Assembly (NCBI GenBank): GCA_021234155.1
Contig: JAJEKV010000101.1
Span: forward strand, 1,087,375 to 1,151,374
DNA length: 64,000 bases
DNA from: Isoetes taiwanensis
Lineage: Eukaryota; Streptophyta; Lycopodiopsida; Isoetales; Isoetaceae
Reading direction: 5' to 3'
The stretch's first letter is position 1. Each line of letters begins with the position of its first letter. The notes under the pieces were generated by a model. The model had not been told where the DNA came from, did not search any database, and saw nothing but the letters and a program-made list of their open reading frames with translations. Shown here piece after piece: positions 1 to 8,907 of this stretch. The translations under genes were made by a program, and so were the position numbers.

Positions 1-201
1 AGTTCTGAACTTGAACCTCGATCTGGAGGTGATGTGAAGATGAGTGATGGATATTCTCTTCCTATCACAGAAAAGGGGATTGTAGCTTTTCAATTGCATG
101 GACGTGATGTAGGTAGTAAGGTGAGGAATGTCATGTTTGCTCCCGGATTACAGTCTAATATCATGTCTGCTGCTGAATTCGATAAAGCAGGCCATTCCTA
201 G
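1..201 (+). pseudogene. copia protease-region fragment (gag-pol)
   Basis: Frame 1 is open from the window edge to a TAG at 199-201 (66 codons). It carries the typical end of the copia retropepsin region: a DGYSLPI-like strand, a central GIVAF strand, then VMFAPGLQSNIMSAAEFDKAG, which matches the family pattern of a hydrophobic 'PGL-SNL-S' stretch followed by a short acidic helix. The catalytic DSG/DTG triad would lie upstream of base 1. In the family this domain cleaves the Gag-Pol polyprotein. The stop directly after the conserved block ends the frame before the zinc-binding domain, so this copy is broken here. Confidence 0.75.
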
Positions 202-1138
202 GATGGATCCTATGATACAACTAGTTGGCCGAAGTGAAGTGGTGTTCTCATTGAGCTCTTTGAAACACTGAGTACAAATTGGTTCCCCGTACTAGGGGTT
301 GAAGTTTTGAAAAAATATGCTCCGAAACTAGACAATCATCGAGAGCATGAATAGATAAAGAGACGAATCATCTTCCATGTAGGGATGCTCCATCGCTAAC
401 ATATGTCAGCCGAGAATTCTCCGATAAACAGGATGGCGAGACTCCTTAAGGATGAAGCGCAACCCCTCACACCGTGATAACCGAGATACTCCAAGAGTAA
501 CCTGTAGAGTCAAAGCTGTAACAAGAAAATGACATATTAGGGAGTTATGCGTCCCACGCATCAATACAATATTGTATCAAACCAATAATAAGGCTCAGCG
601 GCTCCATGGCCACGCCGAAAAAGAAACAACAGCCGACCAATCGGGAACCTTCCACGGAATGAACATCGTGGGAAAACCATCCGACTAGTGCTGCCTCGGA
701 GGCTACATCGCCACGCCGAGAGATAATGAAAAGAAATTATAACTCGGAGGCTACAGTGCCACGCTGAGAAAGAATGAAATAATGAGTAAGCCTCGGAGGC
801 AACAGTGCCACGCCGAGAAAAAATGAAATATAAGAACATATGCACTTTCAAAGGAGATAGAAAGAAAACGTGGAGGTTATCACGTGCCTCAGGATGATCC
901 GAGAGGTATACAAAAATAGATACATAAAGATGACAGACCGATTAGAAGGAAATGGAGCAACTTCCACAAAGGAAAATGAGAAAACAGGATATCAGACGTA
1001 GATATGACCCAACAAGCTCAGATACTATTGAGGGAGAGGAGGGCGGGAAACTTGTGGAGCCAGAAATGAGGAGAATGGAAAGGAACTCAAGAGAACGCCG
1101 ATGACTAGAAATGATGAAGAAGGCGATATAAATAGGAG
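202..1138. other. Noncoding interruption inside the copia element
   Basis: About 930 bp with no copia similarity that I can see lies between the protease and pre-integrase pieces. It holds a small tandem repeat (588-840) and short ORFs without recognisable motifs. The likeliest explanations are a secondary insertion or local rearrangement. No target-site duplication or terminal repeats were found by eye. Confidence 0.5.
588..840 (+). repeat. Tandem repeat with CTCGG...CCGAG inverted ends
   Basis: Three clear units, plus a diverged one at about 592-628, each hold a 26-27 bp core that starts CTCGGAGGC and ends CCACGCCGAG. Cores are separated by ~20 bp of purine-rich spacer (aatgaaa-like). Within each core the first and last five bases are complementary, so every unit can form a small hairpin. 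Core starts are near 685, 741 and 801. Confidence 0.75.
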
Positions 1139-1299
1139 ATGCAAGGTAGGGCGTCCCCATCCAAGGAATGTCGGTTCTATTGCTATCGCAATAGAACCGT
1201 GGCATCACATTGTTCTCGAAAATGGCAAAGCCTATCTGCTGGCAGGAATCCACTTGAAGGAATTGACTTGAAAAGTCTGCAGTTCATGGCACAGTGGAC

Positions 1300-1560
1300 G
1301 CTGCAGAATGGCTTGTATGTCTTTGATGGTTCGGGTTCATAAGACCTGAACATGGTCTTGTATGTGCCTGATTTGACTGCTGAGCATCCGCGGCATGCTC
1401 GTTTTGGTCATGTTGGAGGCACTGCTGTACATGCTTTCTACAAGAACAAGATGGTTACAGGTATTCCCTCTCTGAAATGTGTCAAGCTTGAGTGTGCTGC
1501 ATGCCATTTCGGAAAAGCAACCTCAACAGTCTTTTTCACAGCAGGCTATTCATCGAGCAA
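1300..1560 (+). pseudogene. copia GAG-pre-integrase zinc-binding domain
   Basis: After a GLYVFD strand (1311-1328) the frame starting at 1352 shows the HHCC zinc-binding arrangement: two histidines four residues apart (HARFGH, codons at 1394 and 1409), then CAAC with cysteines at 1493 and 1502. In the family this folds the integrase N-terminal domain around zinc. A stop at 1340 separates the GLYVFD piece from the rest, and a shift near 1510-1530 moves the reading frame into that of the integrase core. Both breaks fit a dead copy. Confidence 0.8.
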
Positions 1561-1949
1561 CTCAACCTCTTGAGCTGCTGCATTCTGATTTATGCTATAT
1601 GCCTGATGTTTCCCTAGGTGGAAAGAGGTATTTCTTAACCCTAATTGATGATTTCAGTAGGTACACTTGGGTGTATACTTTGCACGGCAAATCTGAGGTG
1701 CTTGGCAAGTTCAAGGCCTTCAAAGCAGCAGTAGAAAAGCAGACAGGGTTAGTAATCAAAAAGTTGAGAAGTGACAATGGAGGTGAATATGTTTCTAATG
1801 CCTTTGATGAGTTTCTCATGGAAGAAGGTATTGAAAGACAGTTAATCATTCCTTATGCTCATCCACAAAATGGTGTAGCTGAAAGGAGGAATAGATCTTT
1901 GCTTGATTTGGCAAGATCTATGATGAGTCACAAGCAAGCATCTGCCTGA
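1530..1949 (+). pseudogene. copia integrase catalytic core
   Basis: The frame holds the DDE-type integrase core. The first catalytic aspartate is in LLHSDLC (codon at 1587), the second in RSDNGGEY (codon at 1773) and the glutamate in NGVAERRN (codon at 1881). There are 35 residues between the second aspartate and the glutamate, the classic DX35E spacing. The intervening LIDDFSRYTW block is also typical. The three catalytic residues are intact, but the frame ends at 1949 in SHKQASA, where the family normally continues, so a frameshift cuts off the C-terminal part. The domain joins element cDNA to target DNA. Confidence 0.93.
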
Positions 1950-2019
1950 ATTTTTTTGGGGAGAGGCAATGAGTGACAACAAAGATATTTGGCAAATAGG
2001 TCGCCTACTAAGGTGATCC

Positions 2020-2262
2020 GGATGTGACTCCTTATGAAGCGTTTTGGAGAATGAAACCAGATGTATCCCATTTGAGGGTGTTGGATGCTTGGCTTATGCT
2101 TCCATACCGGGCCGAGAAGTGAAAAAGTATGGGAAGTTGCATGAGGGCTGTCAAAGCCATCTTCATTGGGTATCCGGAAAATCAGAAAGGTTACAAGTTG
2201 TATGATCCTTCCAACAAGCGAGGTTATTGTGCTGTGTCATTCGGTTCGTTGAAGATGCGTGT
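2020..2262 (+). pseudogene. copia integrase C-terminal region, frameshifted
   Basis: Out-of-frame pieces rebuild the usual stretch after the core: DPDVTPYEAFWRMKPDVSHL, a broken segment, then AIFIGYPENQKGYKLYDP. In copia elements this region (TPYE, KPDVSHLR, GY-KGY-LYDP) links integrase to reverse transcriptase. At least two frame changes are needed between 1950 and 2150, so it is not translatable as one protein. Confidence 0.8.
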
Positions 2263-2549
2263 ATGATGGCATATCTTCCGGTGATTCTCCCGCAGTTCAC
2301 AATGACAACAGCTTGGATGTTGGAGATCTGATAGCAGCTGCTGGTAGACCTTTCTCTCCCTCTCTAGTGGTTTCTCCGGTGAACTCATATTTGCCTGAAA
2401 TAGTGGCGCGGGGATCCCAATCCCACTTCGCCCTATGGTCCATGAGCGTTGGTTCCTTTCGTGGGGAGTCCAAACACATGAAGGTATTTGTAGCACCCCG
2501 ATCCAAAGACTGTTATAAAGACCTATTGTAGCACCCGCTATACCTCCCC

Positions 2550-2674
2550 GTTGTTGAACCTAGGTGATCAAAGACGCCTCAAGGAGAAACAAATTGTTGC
2601 GTAACCGATTGCGCAAAGACCTCGTTGTACTGTTGTTGAACCTAGAGATCAAAGACGCCGTCGATGGAGAAACG
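2550..2674 (+). repeat. Two-copy direct repeat in the integrase-RT linker
   Basis: GTTGTTGAACCTAG followed by ATCAAAGACGCC and a GGAGAAAC tail occurs at 2550-2591 and again at 2632-2674, period 82 bp. The repeat sits in the variable linker between the integrase and reverse transcriptase pieces and has no coding signal. Confidence 0.75.
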
Positions 2675-2699
2675 GGAGAAGTCTAATGGATCATGTAAC

Positions 2700-3650
2700 C
2701 TTGCCTTTAATGGCAAAGGTCCGGGATCATGTTGATCCACAAACCTTTCATGAAGTAGCTAGTGATCCGCAGTGGCGGCATGCAATGGAAGAAGAATACT
2801 CTCAATTGCGGGAAGCAAGGCACATGGGAATTGGTTGAATTCCCCACCGATAAGCACGTTATTGGTCGTAAATGGGTGTTTAGAACCAAATTTCATGCTG
2901 ATGGGACGTTGTCAAAGCACAAAGCTAGACTTGTAGCCAAGGGTTTTGCAACTGTAAAAAGGCTTAGATTATGATGAAGTTTTTGCCCCCGTAGCGAATG
3001 TCCACTATCGAGATCGTTATAGCCATTGTTGCGATGAAAGGTTGGCCAATATTTCAAATGGACATTAAATCTGCTTTTTTGAATGGTGATTTGGAGGAAG
3101 AGGTCTATATGACTCAACCTCCGTGGATTTGTTGTTCAAGGGGAGGAGCAGCTGGTTTGTCATTTGAAGAAAAGCATTTATGGCTTGAAGCAGGCTCCAA
3201 GATGTTGGCATACGAAAATTAATGCTTTCTTTCTTGAGCAGGGGTTTAGCGTAAGCGCAGCCAGACCCCAATTTTTATTACAAATCACATGAAGGCCGAA
3301 TGTGCATTTGTGGTTTTGTATGTTGATGATTTGATCATCACAGAGATGCCGATATCTTTGATTTCTACACTGAAGTTGAAGTTATCTTCGTCCTTCGAGA
3401 TGATTGACCTTGGCCTTATGCATTACTATTTAGGTGTAGAAGTGTGGCAGCACTCAGATGGCATCTATCTTTCTCAACAGAAATATATCAAAGAAATGTT
3501 ACAAAGAGTATCGTATGCAAGATTGCAAGGTCGCGGGCAAGTCCTTTTGATCCGTGCACAAGGCTTGAGCTTGATTTCGATGGTGAGGAGTGTGATCCCA
3601 CACTCTATCGAAGTTTGGTAGGGGCTTTTGATATATCTCACGGTCACTAG
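2700..3650 (+). pseudogene. copia reverse transcriptase (RVT_2 type)
   Basis: Successive pieces of the copia-type polymerase are readable. They start with a DPQTFHEVASDPQW segment and continue with WELVEFP, GRKWVFRTKFHADG, KHKARLVAKGF, then the catalytic MDIKSAFLNGDLEE (3061-3102), a GLKQAPRCW block (read one frame over near 3185-3210), LYVDDLII (catalytic YVDD at 3319-3330) and HYYLGVEVW. The active-site aspartates are still present, but indels near 2960, 3120, 3240 and 3520 split the sequence over all three frames. The domain copies element RNA into cDNA. Length and order match an ordinary copia polymerase. Confidence 0.93.
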
Positions 3651-3739
3651 ACACGATATCTCTTTTGTCAGAGGGAGGCCGAAAGCAGATTCATGAGCAA
3701 TCCTGTGCAAACCGAGATGGAAGGTCGCTAAAAGATCGC

Positions 3740-4290
3740 CGGCATATCTCTTTTATCGAGGTCCTCCGATTTCCGCTGAAAATCTTTGTTGATGCATCAT
3801 GCTAACCGTCATGATAGCAGGAGGTCCACAAAGGGATGGTCACGCTCATAGGGCCTAACGCGGTTGACTTGGTTGTCCAAAAGACATCCTTACAAGTGTC
3901 AATCACACCATGGAGGCGTAATTCAAAGCACTCGGTGTTGGGATGCGTGAATTATTGTGGCTTAAACATTTGTGGACAGACCGTGGGTACCTCCATCCTC
4001 GGTCCGTTATATTGTGTGACAACACAAGTACCATCCATCTTGCCAAGGATGCTAAGTATCACCCAAAGACAAAACACCTTGACACCCACTTGTGTTTTGT
4101 CCGTGAGTAGATCCAAATGGGATCTTCTCAACTTGTTCATTGCTCCTCACAGGATCACTTTGTTGATGGCTTTACCAAATCATTAGTTGGATCTAAGTTT
4201 GTCAATGTGAAGAAGAGCTTGGGCATGAAGAAATTGCAGCTGAAGGGAGAGAAGGATTGCCTTAGTTTCAACTCGATTTTCTTCGCTTAG
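3740..4290 (+). pseudogene. copia RNase H region
   Basis: Downstream of the polymerase, the frames reading VILCDNTSTIHLAKD, then KYHPKTKHLDTHL and FVDGFTKSL match the C-terminal RNase H of copia Pol. The CDN aspartate lies near 4017, and TKH is the conserved element before the last strand. The domain removes template RNA during reverse transcription. The N-terminal half (3740-3950) is broken by stops. The region ends close to the polypurine tract, as expected. Confidence 0.85.
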
Positions 4291-4301
4291 TCAAACAACA
4301 T

Positions 4302-4312
4302 TTAAGGGAGAG
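4302..4312 (+). other. Polypurine tract
   Basis: TTAAGGGAGAG lies immediately before the TGTTGGAA start of the LTR. In the family this purine run primes plus-strand DNA synthesis; the position directly 5' of the LTR is diagnostic. Confidence 0.8.
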
Positions 4313-4667
4313 TGTTGGAATATAAATATCGACTAAGCATAATGTCTTTCAAACAAAGAAGTTGGTTCAAAGACTTAGCACACTGTGGCCGGAGAAGGTG
4401 CCGAAATGTACGGGCATAAAGACTTTGTCAAGATCGAAAGAACCTAACCCTAAATCGCCGCCGTAATTAATGGGGTGGTTAAACGGTAGACTACTATTCT
4501 TAGTCTCACCGGTTGTATATATTGATTGTACGTTATGTACTATGTAATGCTCAGAAGTAGAGATTGTATTTCCTATTGCTTTTTCTCAATAGAGTTGTTC
4601 TTGTCTTCTATTCTATCTCTTGAGTCGATCTTGCGGGGTTTGTGCTGGTTTTGCACTAGTTCTATCA
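4313..4667 (+). repeat. 3' LTR of the copia element
   Basis: Begins TGTTGGAATATAA right after the polypurine tract and probably ends ...GTTCTATCA at 4667, giving the TG...CA ends expected of an LTR (~355 bp). A TATA-like GTATATATTG lies at 4515-4524, and a T/C-rich stretch after CTCAATAGAG (near 4586) resembles the usual LTR 3' part. The 3' edge is inferred from the CA and the change in composition because the partner LTR is outside the window. Confidence 0.7.
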
Positions 4668-5539
4668 ATATTGCTAGCGGTTGATGCAACGAAAGCCATA
4701 AGGCAGACACATGCAAAGTTGTGTATTGTTATGCAATTACTGAAACTGAGTGTGGAGATTGAAGATCGAATATTTGATATAGGCATTGTAATTTCCAGTA
4801 GGCGAATTGTACATTGTAGTTCTACCTTTTCAACATGTACCATTTGAATCTATCTTATGCCATGGCTGAACCGATATAAAAAATAGCCAATGTCCCATGG
4901 TTGAACCGATATAAAAAATAGCCAATGTTAAAGTTACACTGCATTGCAAATAGAACTTTTAACATTTAATATAAATTGAGCCAGTGTAGAGTAATAGAAT
5001 AATGTGTATTGTTGGTTCATAGAAGTTGAAACAAAAACATGTTTTCTATTACGGGAACAATGGCATTAAGAACACATCCAGAAGGTCCTTCATTTAAATC
5101 ATTCTAGAAAATGATGGGTTTCCAATCGCTTGGGATAGTCCTTATATTGTCCAACAATATCCACTTTCCAACAATGCTTAACAAATGGGAAATTAGCTTT
5201 GTCTTTTGTGTATCTTCATCAATGTAAACTGCATTGTTAATAGGGCAATAGTCTGGAGCACATGACTTTGAATAATCACCTTGATATATTACCCTATTGC
5301 ACTATTCATCAAAATGTCGACTCAACGCCATTACGACAGAACTGCATGTCTTGTCTGCATGAAGATTTTCACTGATCTGGCCTTGAATTCCTAGAAAAAC
5401 CAATTTGTTTTCCAACTGGATGGTGTCAATGAATGAATCTAATAGACCATAATTGCAATTAAATGAGCTTGAATTGTCTGATTCTTCTAATAATTGAGCT
5501 CAATTATACCTATTTCAACTGTAACTCCGGTGCCTACTT
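4668..5539. other. Intergenic stretch, no gene recognised
   Basis: AT-rich DNA with short ORFs that lack motifs. It includes the 35 bp tandem duplication listed separately. Confidence 0.6.
4861..4930 (+). repeat. 35 bp tandem duplication
   Basis: The unit starting CATGGYTGAACCGATATAAA occurs at 4861-4895 and 4896-4930, with two or three differences between the copies. Confidence 0.9.
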
Positions 5540-5683
5540 TTAACTGGCTTTCTTGGCAGCATCTGTAGATCCAGCACGGTTAAATTCCAACATGTAAAAT
5601 GCAGCAGTTTGACTTTTGAAATTTGCTACAGAGACCCCTCCAGGCCCATAAAGCCCTTCCTCTGCTGTAATGCATATGTACTC
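5540..5683 (-). other. Possible terminal exon of an unidentified gene
   Basis: On the minus strand, a 47-codon open stretch runs from 5683 to a TAA at 5540-5542. It contains TAEEGLYGPGGVSVANF and ends NRAGSTDAAKKAS, and its composition looks coding rather than random. An AG that could act as acceptor lies next to its start (5681-5682). I do not recognise the protein. Another possible exon at 5914-5967 (YCYDAVSTWKLHVGSAK) has AG and GT borders. It may belong to the same gene, but the joining is a guess. Confidence 0.25.
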
Positions 5684-6238
5684 TTAATTGGCATTTTTCT
5701 AATGGCATCTGCTATCCATGAAAGTTTGTAGCTTGCAAGTGAAGATAACCTGATCTATAAGCAGAGATGGAGCAAATACGACAATGTAATGCATTGAAAA
5801 ATATGCATATCACAGCCAAATATGACAATCAATTAAAATAATGTAAAGTCTGAGATCCAAACTCATGCGTTTTTGTCTGGGTATTGGTGCGAGTTGAACG
5901 AAAGTGTGGATCACCTTTGGCACTACCAACATGTAACTTCCAAGTACTCACGGCATCATAGCAGTACCTGGCGAAAAAAGAAATTAGGTTTAGGCTGCTA
6001 GTTTAGTTAAGCTACAAAATGCATTAAAATGACCATAAGGCAAAGGAAAATTACCACAAGAGTGTGTTGCTGAAGATAATGTTATTATTAAACAGCCTTA
6101 AGCAACATGTTCAAATCCATCCATCGTGCACCATTATTTTTACAATAACTCCATGATACGGTTAGGCTGGCAGCATTTGAGGTTAATATTAATGAAGACA
6201 ATATAAAGACAATAAATCAAATGAAATTTTATTCTAAC

Positions 6239-6738
6239 TCAAGCATGGACTGGTTTTCCAAGAAGTTGATTCCCATAATAGTTGAAAGTTCACCTGGAAC
6301 CCTGCAAAAGAATTAGAGAGAACTCTTAGCCATATTAACATAAAAAACTTGGAATGACATAGTTTTCAGGTTTTTCAGGAAGAAATAGAATAGTGGATAT
6401 ATTTTCAATATTAAATTCTTTCCATAGCATACCAAGTTCTTACCCTGCTGTACCATGTTTTGTGTCAATCTTCACTGCAATCCTGATCCTGATATAAAAG
6501 ATGTGAAGGAAAAATGAGTATGTGATGCTTGCATCAGAAAGCAAAACCAAAGCTTGCAAGGAAGCAAAAAAGGGAATGTTTCGACATATGGGCAATTTTA
6601 AAGTATGAAGGCATGTTTTCTTTCTGGATTTTTTCTTTCTGGATTACTACATACCTCGGAAGCTTGACTACAATATAATCAATGTGTTGCATCCTTTTAG
6701 CTACTCCTTGTTGCTTCCTATGCCTCACTTTCAACGCT
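6239..6738 (-). other. Three phase-compatible candidate exons, unidentified
   Basis: Minus-strand segments 6738-6655, 6488-6444 and 6301-6239 are each open, bordered by AG and GT (GTATGT, GTAAGA, GTTAGA), and their phases match when joined. They read ALKVRHRKQQGVAKRMQHID...KLPR, then IRIAVKIDTKHGTAG, then VPGELSTIMGINFLE. The first also fits in phase after the candidate exon at 7128-6987. I do not recognise the product, and short segments like these can be open by chance, so this is a weak call. They lie just downstream of the CHCHD2-like pieces and could be 3' exons of a read-through gene model. Confidence 0.2.
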
Positions 6739-6829
6739 CTGTTTGCAATTTTCCATATATGATACCAAGTAAATAATGAACAAATCCAGATTTCAAAAGG
6801 AAGAACGCTTTGTTCCCTCTGCAGAAGTT

Positions 6830-7306
6830 GTTGAACACTCCTTTTACATCCAGCAAGCATGCCCATATAGAATTGGCACTGGCTGATGTCATTCCCAATC
6901 GCATTAATGCATTGCAAATTGCATCTCATTTTAATAGTCCAAAAATAAACAATCAGCATAAAGCAAGATTTGTTCCAATGACTTACATCTTCATGCATCC
7001 GTAGGCCCAACAATTGTGAGTGCTGGTAAATGAATGGTTGATTAGACCCTTGTGTTGCATCACTCTAGCTCCTATGATGCCATCAATTGCAGGGTGGGCA
7101 ATCGCATTGCTAGTTTCAAATACAACTCCTGTTCACAACTAATGAATTAACAATCTAAAGCAATAGACAAACAGAGTCAAATAAAAAAGATATTACCTTG
7201 TGCCATTGTTCTAGCAAGACCTTTCCATCATAGAACCAGACTCAAAAGGCTGCTGCGACCCAAAAGGCTGCGATGATGCTGGAGGAGGTGCAAAGATTGA
7301 AGTCAG
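6830..7306 (-). pseudogene. CHCHD2-like mitochondrial CX9C protein, broken
   Basis: Three minus-strand pieces match the plant CHCHD2/CHCHD10 class in order. 7306-7197 gives a low-complexity FAPPPASSQPFGSQQPFESG, then SMME, then (after a one-base shift) LARTMAQ and a GT donor. 7128-6987 gives VVFETSNAIAHPAIDGIIG and ARVMQHK, the glycine/alanine-rich hydrophobic segment of the family. About 6930-6830 gives GNDISQCQFYMGMLAGCKRS. The second CX9C motif is intact (CQFYMGMLAGC); the first is shortened to CNLQC, lacking about six residues. Family members act in the mitochondrial intermembrane space, in respiration and MICOS function. The N-terminal exon was not found. The shift near 7225, the shortened CX9C and no clear stop argue for a pseudogene or consensus errors. 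Confidence 0.6.
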
Positions 7307-7337
7307 CTGCCATAAGGAGAATGTCGTTTGAAAGCTA

Positions 7338-7465
7338 AGAAAATAGTGCCTAATCTAAGCTTTGGCTGCATCGAATGTTGCAGCGTCTTCATAATCCTTC
7401 TGCTGTGAGAACAAAGAATGGAGCAAATACAATGAGAAAATAGTGCCTAATCTAAGCTTTGGCTG
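7338..7465. repeat. ~30 bp direct repeat, 97 bp apart
   Basis: A 30 bp stretch beginning GAAAATAGTGCCTAATC and ending in AGCTTTGGCTG is found at 7339-7368 and 7436-7465. The intervening DNA contains a possible minus-strand coding bit (QKDYEDAATFDAAKA, about 7410-7366) that may be an upstream piece of the CHCHD2-like locus; this is not proven. Confidence 0.8.
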
Positions 7466-8323
7466 TTGTAAAATAATTTCTCAGCATTTGGAGGTCCTAC
7501 ATGCTGGAGTTACTCTAACAATCAGACATGAAACAGAATTTTACCAGGTGAGCCTCATGTTATACCAGGTGAGCAAATTGCTTGCATAAATTGAGGGTGC
7601 ATACATCAGGCAACTGTTATGTTGATTCTGTTCTTGGCAGACCTTGATACCAAAGAACACAACAAGAGAAAATAGAATCCAGTAATCAAACTTTCCATTG
7701 TGTGCTCTTTATGTCAAATGCAGCTTGGGAGTGGCGGCCGTACAACAGACTTCTCTCATAACATAAGCTAGCATATAGTGCTAGAAGTGCATACCCTGCA
7801 AAGCTTAGCTTGCAAGTATACAATGGATTTGTCAGCAAGCGAAAGTGCATGCTGGTGGTGCTAGAATTAGGGATCCACATTAACATTGCTAACTGCCTGT
7901 TCTGGGCCAAAAAGAAATTCAACACAAAGATTTGGCCCACATATAGACTTTCCTCTACGGCCAACCTTGTTCAGGTCTGTCCGAGCCAACTGGGAATGGA
8001 AAATAATAACATGGATGAGAAGCTGAATGGTCACTGTCTTAGGCTAGTCCAAAGGGTGCAAACGAAGAATTGCGAATCTACATGCAAACCCCATTGGGAT
8101 CCCGAATCCTTGCTGCCATACTTTACTACACATTCTGATGTAACAACCTTGTAAAAGCCTAATGATTTCAGATTAAAGATTTCAGATTTATTCTACTTAG
8201 ACCTACTGTTAGTACCTACTTAGACCTACTGTCAAAACCCAAGAATCAACTTACAGCCAGTAGAGGAAGCAGCCACAAAAAATTTCAAAATGGTGCATCA
8301 AATAAAAGGAGCAATCAACTCAC
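7466..8323. other. Stretch without recognised gene
   Basis: Short ORFs exist on both strands (for example 7686-7964 minus, 7810-8154 plus), but none shows a domain, signal or splice pattern that I can defend. Confidence 0.5.
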
Positions 8324-8533
8324 GGTGCTCAGGGTTTGGCAATGGATCCACCAGCATTTCAAAACACTTGTATGTAGAGTCCTGCATATGAAAACGCAAT
8401 AAAGCTTGAACATAAAGAAGGAATCATACTTAGCATTACACAAAACAAAAAAAAACCCACCTAGTTGATCAATCAGAGTGCAGTAAGCCTGCTGGCGCCC
8501 AGCTAGTTCCTCGGCTACAGAGGTATCCCCAAC
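8324..8533 (-). other. Two candidate exons, unidentified gene
   Basis: Minus strand: 8533-8461 reads VGDTSVAEELAGRQQAYCTL plus IDQL, with AACAG acceptor and GTGGGT donor. 8381-8324 reads DSTYKCFEMLVDPLPNPEH, with GCAG acceptor and a perfect GTGAGT donor. Their phases do not join directly (the second would need a stop-free frame it lacks), so an exon may be missing or an indel present. A diverged duplicate of the SVAEE start occurs at about 8690-8600. The product is not recognised. Confidence 0.25.
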
Positions 8534-8712
8534 CTGTTAAAAAATCTACTGTAAAACCGGACCAATGGCCATTCAGGCACTTACCATTACATAAAAAAAC
8601 ACCTACCTGTAAAGCCAGAATGCAGCAAGCCTCCAGCGTCAATATGCCCAGCTCCTTCCTCGGCTACAGAGGTGTTATGCTACAGAGCTTTATGGAAACC
8701 TGAGAAAGAAAT

Positions 8713-8907
8713 TCACCAACTCAGTTTTATGCAAGATCTGGCCAAGCTTGATTGTCTCATTGCCATAGCTTTACCTGCAGCTCCACTCGCCTTAAGTATC
8801 CAAGCCAGGGTAGTGCGCTCTTCAGATGACGGATCTGCTTGAGGCGCAACAAAGCCGAGCTGAGCAAAAATTCGTAGTAAGCTAACCCACCGAAATGCTT
8901 CTTCCAT
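8713..8907 (-). other. 64-codon ORF, possible first exon, unidentified
   Basis: An ATG at 8907 opens a 64-residue frame, MEEAFRWVSLLRIFAQLGFV..., rich in Ala, Ser and Arg. A potential GTGAAT donor follows the 3' part. It lies upstream of the candidate exons at 8533-8324 on the same strand and could be their start. No family recognised. Confidence 0.2.

Larger units (their letters stand above)
1..4667 (+). mobile_element. Ty1/copia LTR retrotransposon, 5' end outside window, decayed
   Basis: Seen: pol pieces in the copia order (protease, zinc-binding pre-integrase, integrase, reverse transcriptase, RNase H), then a polypurine tract and a 3' LTR. Integrase upstream of reverse transcriptase is the diagnostic copia order; gypsy elements have it downstream. 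The coding region is spread over several frames with stops and indels, so the copy cannot make a polyprotein. About 930 bp of unrelated sequence separates the protease from the pre-integrase domain, far more than the usual 50-60 codons. The 5' LTR, primer binding site and most of gag lie before base 1, so LTR identity and insertion age cannot be judged. The lineage within copia was not assigned. Confidence 0.92.

Noticed and set aside
6655-6738. Carbamoyl-phosphate synthase exon (DYIVVKLPR resembles a CPSase string)
   Set aside because: Only about nine residues resemble the family, and the neighbouring candidate exons do not continue it.
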